This document shows positions 8,177 to 16,803 of a DNA stretch of 64,000 bases, piece by piece; positions within the stretch are counted from its first letter, which is position 1, and every line of letters starts with the position of its first letter. The notes under the pieces are model-generated. The model was not told the DNA's origin, made no database searches, and was given only the letters and a program-made list of their open reading frames with translations. Location of the stretch: NCBI GenBank assembly GCA_033795365.1, contig JARYGU010000020.1:1-64000 (forward strand), in the 5' to 3' direction. This DNA comes from JARYGU01 sp033795365 (lineage in GTDB: Bacteria > Pseudomonadota > Alphaproteobacteria > Rhizobiales > Rhizobiaceae). Made by a program: the position numbers and the translations under genes.

Positions 8177-8917
8177 TCAGACCATGCCGCCGTTGGCGCG
8201 CAGGACCTGGCCGTTGATCCAGCCGCTGTCGGGGCCTGCGAGGAAGGAGACGACGGCGGCGATGTCCTCCGGCTCGGCGAGACGCTCCAGCGGGTTCATC
8301 TTCGCCAGCCGGGCGACCAGCTCGTCGGATTTGCCTTCGAGGAAAAGGTCGGTGGCGGTCGGGCCGGGCGCGACGGCGTTGACGGTGATGCTGCGGCCGC
8401 GCATCTCCTTCGCCACGATTGCCGTCAGCATCTCCACCGCGGCCTTGGTTGCGGCGTAGATGCCGTAGGTCTCGAACTTCGTGCCGACGACGCTCGTGGA
8501 GAAATTGACGATCCTGCCGCCGTCGCGAAGCCGCCTGCCGGCCTCCCGCATCGTGTTGAACGTACCCTTGAGATTGACCGCGACCTGGCGGTCGAAGCTT
8601 GCATCCTCCGTCTCGGCGATGGGCGACAGCATCATGATTCCGGCATTGTTGACGAGGACGTCGATGCCGTCGAAGGCGGTTTCGGCAGCGTCGAACATCC
8701 GGCGGACGGCCGCGGCGTCGCCGACGTCTGCCTGCGCCGTCAGCGCCCTGCCGCCTTCGGCTTCGATGTCGCGGGCGAGCGCTTCCGCGGCCGCCGTGCT
8801 GCCGGAATAGTTGATGACGACGGCAAACCCGTCTTTCGCCAGGCGCCGGGCGATCGCGGCCCCTATGCCGCGCGAGGCTCCGGTGACGAGAGCAACCTTG
8901 TTGCGTTCGGCTGTCAT
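8177..8917 (-). CDS. SDR family oxidoreductase
   Basis: The 246-residue protein is a classical short-chain dehydrogenase/reductase. It has the cofactor motif TGASRGIG (12-19), NNAG (90-93) and the catalytic Tyr154-x3-Lys158 pair. An Asn/Tyr/Ser sequence after the second strand, rather than an acidic residue, suggests NADP preference. A good ribosome binding site (GAAGGAGAAG) precedes the ATG. It is divergent from a LysR-type regulator with 130 bases between them, which suggests that regulator controls it. The substrate cannot be inferred; FabG-like names would over-call it. Confidence 0.88.
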   Translation of the reverse strand: MTAERNKVALVTGASRGIGAAIARRLAKDGFAVVINYSGSTAAAEALARDIEAEGGRALTAQADVGDAAAVRRMFDAAETAFDGIDVLVNNAGIMMLSPIAETEDASFDRQVAVNLKGTFNTMREAGRRLRDGGRIVNFSTSVVGTKFETYGIYAATKAAVEMLTAIVAKEMRGRSITVNAVAPGPTATDLFLEGKSDELVARLAKMNPLERLAEPEDIAAVVSFLAGPDSGWINGQVLRANGGMV

Positions 8918-9047
8918 TTTTCTTCTCCTTCATTCATCGTATCGTCGGCCGAGTCGCGGCCTTCGATGCGTGGAGAATGCAGCTTTTCGCGCGGCGCATA
9001 ATCGCTTAATATCCGGCATCACTATCCGGAATTAGCGAACAATATCC

Positions 9048-9941
9048 ATGGACAGATTCGATGCCATGCGGGTGTTCTGCCGTGTCGTGGAGCGGCGCAG
9101 CTTCACGCTCGCGGCCGAGGATACCGGCCTGCCGCGCTCCACGGTGACCGATGCCGTCAAGCAGCTCGAGGCGCGTCTCGGCGTCAGGCTGCTGCAGCGA
9201 ACGACGCGGCATGTCAGCCCGACGCTCGACGGCGAGGCCTATCACCGGCGCTGCCTTTCCATCCTTGCCGATATCGAGGATGCGGAAGGCGCCTTTGCCG
9301 GCGCGAAGCCGAAGGGTCTCCTGCGGGTCGAGGTGCACGGGACGCTGGCGCGCCGTTTCGTCCTGCCGGCGCTGCCGTCCTTTTTCACGGCCTATCCGGA
9401 CATCCAGCTCTACATGAGCGAGGGGGACCGGTTCGTCGATCCGGTTCGCGAGGGGATCGACTGCGTGCTGCGCTCCGGGGAACTCCAGGACAGCGACATG
9501 GTGGCGCGCCGCGTGGCGACGCTGGAAGAGATGACGCTTGCCTCGCCCGCCTATATCGAACGGCACGGGACGCCGGCGCATCCCGACGCGCTCGCCGGGC
9601 ATGTGATGATCGGCTTCCACTCGTCTGCGACCGGCAGCATCCTGCCGCTGGAATTCACGGTCGGCGACAAGGTCCGCAACGTCACGCTTCCGGCGACGGT
9701 CTCGGTCAACGCGGCCGAAAGCTATGTCGCTGCGGCGCGGCTGGGGCTCGGGATCATACAGATACCGCGCTACCATGCCGCCTCCATGATCGCTGCGGGA
9801 GAGCTCGTGCCGATGCTCGGCGACTTTCCTCCGACGCGCACGCCGGTGTCGCTCCTCTATCCGCGCAGCCGGCAGCTTTCGCCGCGGGTCCGCGTCTTCA
9901 TCGACTGGCTGGTCAAGGTTCTCGCACGGGCGGATGTGTGA
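9048..9941 (+). CDS. LysR-type transcriptional regulator
   Basis: This 297-residue regulator starts with the usual winged-helix region (MDRFDAMRVFCRVVERRSF; recognition helix around residues 28-47, 'LPRSTVTDAVKQLE') followed by a substrate-binding effector domain from about residue 90. The family normally binds DNA as a tetramer and often controls a divergent gene, here the SDR at 8177-8917. The intergenic region is AT-richer (about 9000-9040, with 'ATATCCGGCATCACTATCCGGAAT') and holds a repeated ATCCGG word that may be the binding site. The effector is unknown. Confidence 0.92.
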   Translation: MDRFDAMRVFCRVVERRSFTLAAEDTGLPRSTVTDAVKQLEARLGVRLLQRTTRHVSPTLDGEAYHRRCLSILADIEDAEGAFAGAKPKGLLRVEVHGTLARRFVLPALPSFFTAYPDIQLYMSEGDRFVDPVREGIDCVLRSGELQDSDMVARRVATLEEMTLASPAYIERHGTPAHPDALAGHVMIGFHSSATGSILPLEFTVGDKVRNVTLPATVSVNAAESYVAAARLGLGIIQIPRYHAASMIAAGELVPMLGDFPPTRTPVSLLYPRSRQLSPRVRVFIDWLVKVLARADV

Positions 9942-9969
9942 GCCGGGAGAATGTTTATGCGTTCGCGCG

Positions 9970-10035
9970 GCCCCTCATCCGCCTGCCGGCACCTTCTCCC
10001 CGCAAGCGGGAGAAGGTCAGGGTGAGGGGCCTGGG
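9970..10035. repeat. RIME-like intergenic mosaic repeat
   Basis: This repeats 'CATCCGCCTGCCGGCACC', the hairpin TTCTCCCCGCAAGCGGGAGAA and 'CAGGGTGAGGGGC' seen at 7,484-7,615. It follows the LysR gene directly and carries no coding signal. Confidence 0.7.
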
Positions 10036-10147
10036 GCTCGTGCTAACCCTCTGGGCGCTTCGTGCGACCGCAGCCGCAATGCGGCCCATGATTATCTCGC
10101 GAATGGAAAAGCAATTGCCAAAACCGCCGGACTTGAGAATATTTTTG

Positions 10148-10164
10148 TCTATAAACTTTATAGA
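10148..10164 (+). promoter_or_regulatory. Perfect palindrome before the sulfonate-uptake operon
   Basis: TCTATAAA-C-TTTATAGA is a perfect 17-base inverted repeat 68 bases before the ssuA-like start, in an otherwise AT-rich patch after the mosaic repeat. It may be the operator or overlap the -10 region of the transporter operon. The regulator is unknown. Confidence 0.45.
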
Positions 10165-10231
10165 TTTTCATTAATGTGAAGGCCTGACGACCGGCGAGGA
10201 CGAATGCCGGAGAGCGAGAGGGACGAGCCAG

Positions 10232-11188
10232 ATGCGTATTTCCAGACGTTTGTTCGCCAAGACGGCGCTTCTTGCCGCCGGTCTTTTCTATTTCGACATC
10301 GCCGCCGCGGCGCAGCTCACGCAGTTGCGCATCGGCTACCAGAAGACCAATCTTCCGGTGATCGCGCAACAACAGAAGGTCATCGAAACCGCGCTGGAGC
10401 CGAAGGGCGTCACCGTTTCCTGGGTGGAGTTCACCGCCGGCCCGCCGCTGGTGGAAGCGCTGAATGTCGGTTCGGTCGATGTCGGCTGGACGGGCGATGC
10501 GCCGCCGATCTTCGGCCAGGCCTCGGGCTCGGCGATCGTCTATGCGGCAGCGCTTCCCTCGAACGGCGAGGGCGAGGCGATCTTCGTCAAGCCGGAGAGC
10601 TCCTACCGGTCGCTCGCCGATCTCAAGGGCAAGAAGATCGGCGTCGGAAAGGGCACGAGCGCCCATAACCTTCTCGTGGCCGCGCTCGAAAAGGAAGGGA
10701 TCGGCTATGACGAGATCACGCCGGTCTATCTGAGCCCGGCCGATGCGGCCGCCGCCTTCGCCAGCGACAAGATCGATGCGTGGTCGGTGTGGGATCCCTT
10801 CTTCGCGATCGCCGAGACGCGCTACCAGCCGAGGGTTCTCGCCCGCTCCAGCGAGGTGCTGAACGTCAACACCTACTTCCTGGCAAACCGCGACTTTGCG
10901 GCCGACCATCCCGAAGCGATCACCACGACCATCTCGGCGCTGGCGGAAGCGGCGCAGTGGGCGGACCGGAATCGCGACAAGGTGGCCGAGGCGCTGCATG
11001 AGGTGACGGGCGTGCCGCTCGAGGCCCAGAAGCTCGCCGCCGACCGCTCGAAATTCGGCATCTTCCCGATCACGCCGGAGATTATCGCAGGCCAGCAGGA
11101 GACGGCGGACCGCTTCTTCAAGCTCGGGCTCATCCCGAAGGCGATCAAGATTTCGGACGCGGTCTGGACGCCGCCGGCCACCCAGTAA
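10232..11188 (+). CDS. ssuA: Aliphatic-sulfonate-type ABC transporter, substrate-binding protein
   Basis: A 318-residue periplasmic binding protein of the SsuA/NMT1 type that captures sulfonates or similar sulfur or nitrogen compounds. Residues 1-26 look like an export signal with a twin-Arg-like start (MRISRRLF) and an alanine-rich cleavage region. The mature part begins 'LRIGYQKT' and contains 'ALNVGSVDVGWTGDAPP' and 'DAWSVWDPF', typical of this family. It is the first gene of a binding protein-permease-ATPase set, separated from the permease by a dispersed palindromic repeat. The specific ligand (sulfonate versus taurine) is not certain. Confidence 0.88.
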   Translation: MRISRRLFAKTALLAAGLFYFDIAAAAQLTQLRIGYQKTNLPVIAQQQKVIETALEPKGVTVSWVEFTAGPPLVEALNVGSVDVGWTGDAPPIFGQASGSAIVYAAALPSNGEGEAIFVKPESSYRSLADLKGKKIGVGKGTSAHNLLVAALEKEGIGYDEITPVYLSPADAAAAFASDKIDAWSVWDPFFAIAETRYQPRVLARSSEVLNVNTYFLANRDFAADHPEAITTTISALAEAAQWADRNRDKVAEALHEVTGVPLEAQKLAADRSKFGIFPITPEIIAGQQETADRFFKLGLIPKAIKISDAVWTPPATQ

Positions 11189-11206
11189 TCCCTCCCAGGG
11201 CGACCC

Positions 11207-11306
11207 AGAGCGTTTCCGTTTTTCTCCGGATCACGGAAACGCTCTATCTCTCTGTTTTTACGCAATTCCGGACGGAAAACCGGGGCGCACCTTTCCCGGA
11301 ATTGCT
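11207..11306. repeat. Dispersed rhizobial palindromic element (AGAGCGTTTCC family)
   Basis: AGAGCGTTTCCGT and ACGGAAACGCTCT form a 13-base stem (11207-11245), followed by a second inverted pair around CAATTCCGG / CCGGAATTG (about 11262-11304). I recognise this roughly 100-base two-hairpin unit as a common intergenic repeat of Rhizobium and relatives. Here it separates ssuA from ssuC. Confidence 0.65.
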
Positions 11307-11355
11307 TCAAGCGCCGGGCAATCCGGGCGCAGCCGCAACGGGCAAAGGAGCGTCA

Positions 11356-12144
11356 ATGATCAGAACAGGGACCAGAACAGGCAACTCGATCCTGCGCGAT
11401 CTTTCGGGATGGCTGCTTCCCGCAGCGCTTATCGTCGTCTGGGAGATCGCATCGCGCACCGGGCTGATCTCGCCCAATGTGATGGCGGCGCCCTCGGCGG
11501 TCGCGGCGGTCTTCTGGCGGCTTCTGCTTTCGGGCGAACTCGTCAACAACATCGCCATCAGTTCGGCGCGCGCCCTTTCGGGTTTCCTCGTCGGCGGGTC
11601 CATCGGGCTTGCGCTGGGGCTTGCCAACGGCTTTTCCGCCGCCTCCCGCCGCTACACCGACACGACGCTGCAGATGATCCGCAACATCCCGCATCTGGCG
11701 CTGATCCCGCTCGTCATCCTGTGGTTCGGCATCGACGAGGAGGCAAAACTCTTCCTCGTGGCGCTCGGGGTCTTCTTCCCGATCTATGTCAACACGCTGC
11801 TCGGCATCCAGAGCGTCGATCCGCAGCTTGTCGAGATGGGGCGCGTCTACGGCATGACGCGCTGGCAGCTCTTCCGGCGCGTGATCCTTCCCGGCGCGCT
11901 TCCCTCGATCTTCGTCGGGCTTCGCTATGCGCTCGGCATCATGTGGCTGACGCTGATCGTCGCGGAAACGATCGCCGCCTCCTCGGGGCTCGGCTACATG
12001 GCGATGCAGGCGCGCGAATTCCTGCTGATCGACGTGGTGATCCTGTCGATCCTCATCTACGCGCTTCTGGGGAAGCTCGCCGACAGCCTCGCCCGCCTGC
12101 TCGAGCGCCATACGCTGCAATGGCACCCCGCCTTCCAGAGCTGA
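11356..12144 (+). CDS. ssuC: Sulfonate-type ABC transporter, permease
   Basis: This inner-membrane protein (262 residues from ATG 11356) has about six hydrophobic segments and the EAA-type loop ('EMGRVYGMTRWQLFRRVILP') that docks the ATPase. It belongs to the SsuC/TauC permeases. The ATG at 11356 follows AAAGGAG at the right distance; an earlier frame start at 11302 lies in the repeat and is not used. The ATPase gene starts eight bases after its stop codon. Confidence 0.93.
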   Translation: MIRTGTRTGNSILRDLSGWLLPAALIVVWEIASRTGLISPNVMAAPSAVAAVFWRLLLSGELVNNIAISSARALSGFLVGGSIGLALGLANGFSAASRRYTDTTLQMIRNIPHLALIPLVILWFGIDEEAKLFLVALGVFFPIYVNTLLGIQSVDPQLVEMGRVYGMTRWQLFRRVILPGALPSIFVGLRYALGIMWLTLIVAETIAASSGLGYMAMQAREFLLIDVVILSILIYALLGKLADSLARLLERHTLQWHPAFQS

Positions 12145-12151
12145 GGAACAG

Positions 12152-12973
12152 ATGATGAGCATAGCCACCCTGAACCACGAAACCGACGTGCTTCTTCGCG
12201 AGGCGGACGCTCCGCGCCGGCGCAAGGGCGCGCCGGGCCAGCCGGAAAGTACCGCCTTTTCGCTCCGCAACGTCGTCAAGCGCTTCGGCGACAAGACGGT
12301 GCTCGACGGCATCGATCTCGATGTCGCGGCCGGCCAGTTCCTCGCCGTCATCGGCAAGAGCGGCTGCGGGAAGAGCACGCTGCTGCGGCTTCTCGCCGGC
12401 CTCGACACCCCGACATCCGGCACGCTGAACGTCGCGGCGCCGGGAAAGGACGCTGCCGGACGGTCGCGCATCATGTTCCAGGAGCCGCGCCTGCTGCCGT
12501 GGGAAACGATCGCGCGGAATGTCGAGGTCGGCCTGACGGGGATCGCCAAGGGCACGAAGGCGCGGGAGCTGGCGCTCGAAATCCTCGCCGAGGTGGGGCT
12601 TTCCGACCGGGCGGAGGACTGGCCGTCCGTGCTTTCCGGCGGCCAGCGGCAGCGCGTGGCGCTCGCGCGGGCGCTGGTCGCGCATCCGGCGATCCTGGCG
12701 CTCGACGAGCCGCTGGGCGCGCTCGACGCGCTGACCCGCATCGAGATGCAGCAGCTTCTGGAGCGCATCTGGCAGCAGCAGCGCTTCACCGCCGTTCTCG
12801 TCACCCACGACGTGGCGGAGGCCGTCGCGCTCGCCGACCGGATCGTGGTGATCGACAAGGGGCGCATCGCACTCAACCTCGACGTGCCGCTTGCCCGCCC
12901 GCGCCGCCACGGCTCGGCGGAGGTCGCGCGGCTGGAGGGCATCATCCTCGACCGGCTGTTCGAGCGGGGGTGA
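12152..12973 (+). CDS. ssuB: Sulfonate-type ABC transporter, ATP-binding protein
   Basis: The 273-residue cytoplasmic ATPase has Walker A GKSGCGKS (68-75), a Q-loop 'FQEPRLLPW', the signature LSGGQ near residue 161 and Walker B 'ILALDEP' near 183. 'QEPRLLPW' is typical of the nitrate/sulfonate/taurine group. It is tightly spaced behind the permease, completing an ssuACB import operon. No monooxygenase (ssuD) lies here, so desulfonation must be encoded elsewhere or the substrate differs. Confidence 0.94.
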   Translation: MMSIATLNHETDVLLREADAPRRRKGAPGQPESTAFSLRNVVKRFGDKTVLDGIDLDVAAGQFLAVIGKSGCGKSTLLRLLAGLDTPTSGTLNVAAPGKDAAGRSRIMFQEPRLLPWETIARNVEVGLTGIAKGTKARELALEILAEVGLSDRAEDWPSVLSGGQRQRVALARALVAHPAILALDEPLGALDALTRIEMQQLLERIWQQQRFTAVLVTHDVAEAVALADRIVVIDKGRIALNLDVPLARPRRHGSAEVARLEGIILDRLFERG

Positions 12974-13096
12974 CATCCCCGGCGACGCGGCTTTTTCCGC
13001 CTCCGCCGCCGTCCAGCTTTCGGAATCGCGGTGGATTTTTCCCTGTTTCTCCAATACCTGCGGCATGAGATTGTCACAGGTGGAGACCGGGATTCC

Positions 13097-13702
13097 ATGA
13101 AATACCAGCCAACACCCGATCAAGACGCGTGGTCCTCCTGGCATCCGGGCGAACTGGCACGCCGGCTGAGCTGCATTTCGAGACCCTGGTGCATCGTGGG
13201 TGGCTGGGCTCTCGACCTTTGGCATGGATACCAGACCCGCGATCACGACGATCTCGAATTCACGATCCTGCGCGATGACCTGAGCATCTTCCGTCAGGCG
13301 CTGAAAGGCATGGAGTTCTACACGGCCGGAAACGGGCTCGTCGAGCACTTGCCCGTGAACGAGGAGCCGCCGGCTGCGATTTCCCAGATATGGTGCCGGG
13401 ACGTCGAGGAACGATGCTGGCGGGTGGACATGATGATCGAGCCCGGAACGCCGGACAGCTGGGTCTACAAGAGAGATCCGGCCGTTGTCCGGCCCCGCGC
13501 GGAAATGGTCGGCACGACCGCAGACGGCCTGCCCTATCTGAATCCGGCAGCCATACTTCTTTTCAAGGCGAAGCATAGGCGCGCCAAGGACGAGATCGAC
13601 TTCGAAAATGCCTTGCCGAAGTTGACCGACTCAGATCGGGCCTGGCTGAAAACCTGCCTGGAGGCCATACATCCCGGCCACGAGTGGAGCAAAAGGCTAT
13701 AA
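13097..13702 (+). CDS. Nucleotidyltransferase of the ANT(2'')-like fold
   Basis: The 201-residue protein carries the pol-beta-type nucleotidyltransferase core: GGWALD at 35-40 and RDHDDLE at 48-54, with Asp residues placed to bind metal, and a third acidic segment 'VDMMIEPG'. This resembles aminoglycoside 2''-nucleotidyltransferases and many uncharacterised chromosomal relatives. A resistance role should not be assumed; housekeeping homologues with unknown substrates are common in soil bacteria. The ATG at 13097 follows AGGTGGAG; an earlier frame start at 13031 has no such signal. It stands 123 bases after ssuB. Confidence 0.75.
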   Translation: MKYQPTPDQDAWSSWHPGELARRLSCISRPWCIVGGWALDLWHGYQTRDHDDLEFTILRDDLSIFRQALKGMEFYTAGNGLVEHLPVNEEPPAAISQIWCRDVEERCWRVDMMIEPGTPDSWVYKRDPAVVRPRAEMVGTTADGLPYLNPAAILLFKAKHRRAKDEIDFENALPKLTDSDRAWLKTCLEAIHPGHEWSKRL

Positions 13703-13866
13703 CGCCGCCAACGCGTCGAGAACGTCCTGCGCCTAAAAATTTTCCCGCCTTTGTCGGATGGCGGCTGCTTCCCGCGTCTTTAGACGAGGCCTCGGTCCGA
13801 AGCGCTTGCGAAGGCAAGCCGGATACGCCGTCTCGCGACCAATTCCGGTGTCAAAGGAGGAATACC

Positions 13867-14340
13867 ATGACGAAGGTTGCCCAGCATCTCTGGTTCGAGA
13901 AGGACATGGAAGCGGCGATCGGTTTATATACCTCGCTCATCCCCGGCTCGGAAGTCCATTGGATCTCCGTCCTGCCCGCCGACACGCCGAGCGGACCCGA
14001 AGGCAGCGTCAGGATTGCGTCCTTCACGCTTGGCGATCAGCGCTACATGGCTATCGAGGCCGGTCCTCTCGATCCGTTCAACCACAGCTTCTCCATCATC
14101 CTCGAATGCGATACGCAGGCGGAGATCGACCGGCTCTGGGACGCACTGGGGGAGGGCGGATCGACGGAGCAATGCGGCTGGTTGAAGGATCGCTGGGGGC
14201 TGAGCTGGCAGATCACGCCCAAGCGTCTCGGCGAGCTCATGGCCGATCCCGACCGCGCCAAGGTCAAGCGCGTCACCGAAGCGATGCTCAAGATGGTGAA
14301 GCTCGACGTTGCGGGACTGGAGGCGGCGGCCAAAAGCTGA
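13867..14340 (+). CDS. VOC-superfamily (PhnB-like glyoxalase fold) protein
   Basis: This 157-residue protein is of the PhnB-like type often mis-named 3-demethylubiquinone methyltransferase. The paired beta-alpha-beta modules are visible ('QHLWFEKDMEAAIGLYTS' at the start, 'FNHSFSIILECDTQAEIDRLW' in the middle, 'CGWLKDRWGLSWQI' near the end). A perfect AAAGGAGG lies six bases before the ATG, which settles the start. It is monocistronic by position. The reaction is unknown. Confidence 0.82.
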   Translation: MTKVAQHLWFEKDMEAAIGLYTSLIPGSEVHWISVLPADTPSGPEGSVRIASFTLGDQRYMAIEAGPLDPFNHSFSIILECDTQAEIDRLWDALGEGGSTEQCGWLKDRWGLSWQITPKRLGELMADPDRAKVKRVTEAMLKMVKLDVAGLEAAAKS

Positions 14341-14533
14341 GCGCTTGCGGACGTCCATCGCCAGAAGCGGCGGAGCAGAGCATCCGGCTTTTGCAAAACC
14401 TGTAAAAAGCGCGGCGTGTCAAACGCCGCACTCCACATTCTTTGCGGACGGCTTTCGCGATGGCGAGGAGTTCACGCTCCGGTCAGGCGCGAGCGGAGCG
14501 GCTTTCGCATTGCGCTCGCGTCCGGAGGGTGCC

Positions 14534-15496
14534 TCAGGCGGCCGCCTTCAGTTCCTTGTCGATCATCGCGCGGAGCGCGCCGAGGTCCTTGGCGAAGGAG
14601 CGGATGCCTTCGGCGAGCTTTTCCGTCGCCATCGCGTCCTCGTTCAGCATCCAGCGGAAAGTCTTCTCGTCGATCTCGACCGGGGAGACGCGGTTGAACT
14701 TTTCCGGCGAAAGCTTGCGCTCGAGCTTGCCTTCGTCCTTGTCGAGCTCTTCCAGAAGAGCCGGACTGATCGTCAGGCGGTCGCAGCCGGCAAGGGCTTC
14801 GATCTCACCGGTGTTGCGGAACGAGGCGCCCATGACGATCGTCTTGATGCCGTTCGACTTGTAATAGTCGTAGATCGCGCGCACGGACAGGACGCCCGGA
14901 TCCTCTTCCGCGGTGAAGGTCTTGCCGGTTGCCTTGACGTGCCAGTCGAGGATGCGGCCGACGAAGGGCGAGATCAGGAACACACCGGCATCGGCGCAGG
15001 CGATCGCCTGGGCCTTGCTGAAGAGCAGCGTCAGGTTGCAGTCGATGCCTTCCTTCTGCAGCACTTCCGCTGCGCGGATGCCTTCCCAGGTGGAGGCGAG
15101 CTTGATCAGGATGCGATCGCGGGTGATGCCGCGCTCGTCATAGGCCTTGACGATCGAGCGGGCCTTTTCGATGGATGCCTCGGTGTCGAAGGAGAGGTCG
15201 GCGTCGACCTCCGTCGAGACCCGGCCGGGCACGATTTCGGCAAGGGCTGCGCCGACGGAGATCGCAAGACGATCGCCGACCGCGGCAACCACGCCCTCGC
15301 GATTGCCGCCCTGGGACTGGCCCCAGCGCAGCGCTTCCGCGACGGTGTCGGCGAACATCGGCGTGCCGAGCGCCTTGAGCACGATGGTCGGGTTGGTCGT
15401 GCAGTCGACCGGCTTCAGGCGACGGACGGCCTCGATGTCGCCAGTATCGGCCACGACGGTCGTCATCGCGCGGAGTTGTTCAAGCTTGGATGTCAT
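14534..15496 (-). CDS. tal: Transaldolase
   Basis: The 320-residue protein is a TalB-type transaldolase that transfers dihydroxyacetone between sedoheptulose 7-phosphate and glyceraldehyde 3-phosphate. The 'DCTTNPTI' motif is at 31-38 and the Schiff-base lysine is Lys132 in 'RILIKLAST', the same position as in E. coli TalB. I chose the ATG at 15496, which gives the standard length; an upstream GTG-type extension is not needed. It complements transketolase at 1.8-3.7 kb and is divergent from a SorC-type regulator that may control it. Confidence 0.95.
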   Translation of the reverse strand: MTSKLEQLRAMTTVVADTGDIEAVRRLKPVDCTTNPTIVLKALGTPMFADTVAEALRWGQSQGGNREGVVAAVGDRLAISVGAALAEIVPGRVSTEVDADLSFDTEASIEKARSIVKAYDERGITRDRILIKLASTWEGIRAAEVLQKEGIDCNLTLLFSKAQAIACADAGVFLISPFVGRILDWHVKATGKTFTAEEDPGVLSVRAIYDYYKSNGIKTIVMGASFRNTGEIEALAGCDRLTISPALLEELDKDEGKLERKLSPEKFNRVSPVEIDEKTFRWMLNEDAMATEKLAEGIRSFAKDLGALRAMIDKELKAAA

Positions 15497-15700
15497 ATCC
15501 GAAATCCCGTGTGAAGTTGTTGCATGCGTCACCATCCCCTAGAGACGGAAACGCGCGGGGCCCTTTCCCGGTTCCTGCCGTCGACGCCGCGGACGTGCTT
15601 CCTTTTCCGCCGCTGCGCCAGACGGCATACCGGACCTGCCGGAGGATACAGTTCCACCAGCAAATCTCAAAAGACTATCGGTCGGGAGGGTGGTAAAAGT

Positions 15701-15716
15701 CAAGCACTTTTGCTTG
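15701..15716 (+). promoter_or_regulatory. Palindrome in the tal / SorC-regulator intergenic region
   Basis: CAAGCA-CTTT-TGCTTG is a perfect inverted repeat 95 bases before the regulator start and about 205 bases before the tal start. It is a plausible binding site of the SorC-type regulator encoded next to it. Confidence 0.4.
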
Positions 15717-15811
15717 TTGCGGTGGACATATGTCGCATTTTGCCGGAGTGTGATAGAAGAGGAAAAAGCGCCCTGCGGTGGCGCGGGAACCGGTTCGAGC
15801 AAGGAGGCGAC

Positions 15812-16795
15812 ATGGCGAAGCTCCGGCGCGGTACGCATACGGCCTATTCCGAATCCGCCTCGCTGCGGCTGAGGGCGGCGTGGCTCTATTACAACCAGGG
15901 CCTCACCCAGAAGGATGTCGCCGAAAAGCTCGGCATCGGGCGCACGACCGTCATCCGCATGCTCGACGAGGCGCTGAAGCGCGGCGAGGTGCAGATCTGG
16001 ATCGACGAGGGCGTGGGCGATTGCGTGGAGCTCGCACTGAAGCTGGAGAAGGCCTACGGGCTGGACGAGGCGATCGTCGTGCCCTCCGGCGACAATGCGG
16101 AAGCGACGGCCAAGGCCGTCGGGCTGGCGCTCGGCCAGTTCCTGACCGAGGTGATACCGGACGACTGCACCATCGGCGTCGGCTGGGGGCGGACGCTGAC
16201 CGCTTCGCTCGCAGGGTTCCGCCCGGCGCGGCGCGAGCGGGTGAAGGTGGTGTCGCTGCTTGGCGGCGTGGTCGAGGCGCATCACATCAACCCGATAGAA
16301 TATACCTGGCGGCTGGCGAGCCAGCTCGGCGCGGAATGCTATCTCTTCCTCGCACCGCTTCTGGTCGATTCACGCGAGACGAAGCGCAGCCTGATCGAGA
16401 AATGCGGGCTGAAGACGCTGTTCGAACTGGCCGAAAACATGGACATCGCGGTGGTGAGCTGCGGCGATATCGGGCCATCCTCCACGTCGCTGTCGCGCGA
16501 CTTCATCGCGCGCGACGATCTCGAGGCGCTGGTGGCCGCGGGCTGCGTCTGCGATACCATGTGCCATTTCCTCGACGCCGAAGGCCGCACGATCGACCAT
16601 CCGATCCGCGACCGGGTGATGGCGATCGACCTCGACACCGTGAAGAAGGCAAGGCACATCGTGCTCGTCTCGGGCGGCACGCACCGGGCGCCGGCGATCC
16701 GCGCGACGATCCGCCGGGTCGGCTGCAACACGCTCTTCACCGACGAGGGCGCGGCGCGGGCGATGCTGGCTCTGGCGGAGAGGGAGGCTGCCTGA
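15812..16795 (+). CDS. SorC/DeoR-type sugar-binding transcriptional regulator
   Basis: This 327-residue regulator has an N-terminal HTH ('QGLTQKDVAEKLGIGRTTVIRML', residues about 30-53) and a C-terminal SorC-type sugar-phosphate-binding domain ('TIGVGWGRTL', 'VVSLLGG', 'LVSGGTHRA'). Such regulators respond to phosphorylated sugars. AAGGAGG stands five bases before ATG 15812, so the longer frame starting at 15524 is rejected. Divergence from transaldolase suggests control of pentose-phosphate or a polyol pathway, but this is context only. Confidence 0.87.
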   Translation: MAKLRRGTHTAYSESASLRLRAAWLYYNQGLTQKDVAEKLGIGRTTVIRMLDEALKRGEVQIWIDEGVGDCVELALKLEKAYGLDEAIVVPSGDNAEATAKAVGLALGQFLTEVIPDDCTIGVGWGRTLTASLAGFRPARRERVKVVSLLGGVVEAHHINPIEYTWRLASQLGAECYLFLAPLLVDSRETKRSLIEKCGLKTLFELAENMDIAVVSCGDIGPSSTSLSRDFIARDDLEALVAAGCVCDTMCHFLDAEGRTIDHPIRDRVMAIDLDTVKKARHIVLVSGGTHRAPAIRATIRRVGCNTLFTDEGAARAMLALAEREAA

Positions 16796-16803
16796 AGGCG
16801 GGA

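Noticed and set aside
8177..8917. Naming the SDR gene fabG
   Set aside because: Core SDR motifs are shared by many enzymes; the gene is isolated from fatty-acid synthesis genes and paired with a LysR regulator.
13097..13702. Aminoglycoside resistance gene
   Set aside because: The nucleotidyltransferase core fits many chromosomal relatives of unknown function; there is no mobile element or resistance context, so a resistance name is not justified.
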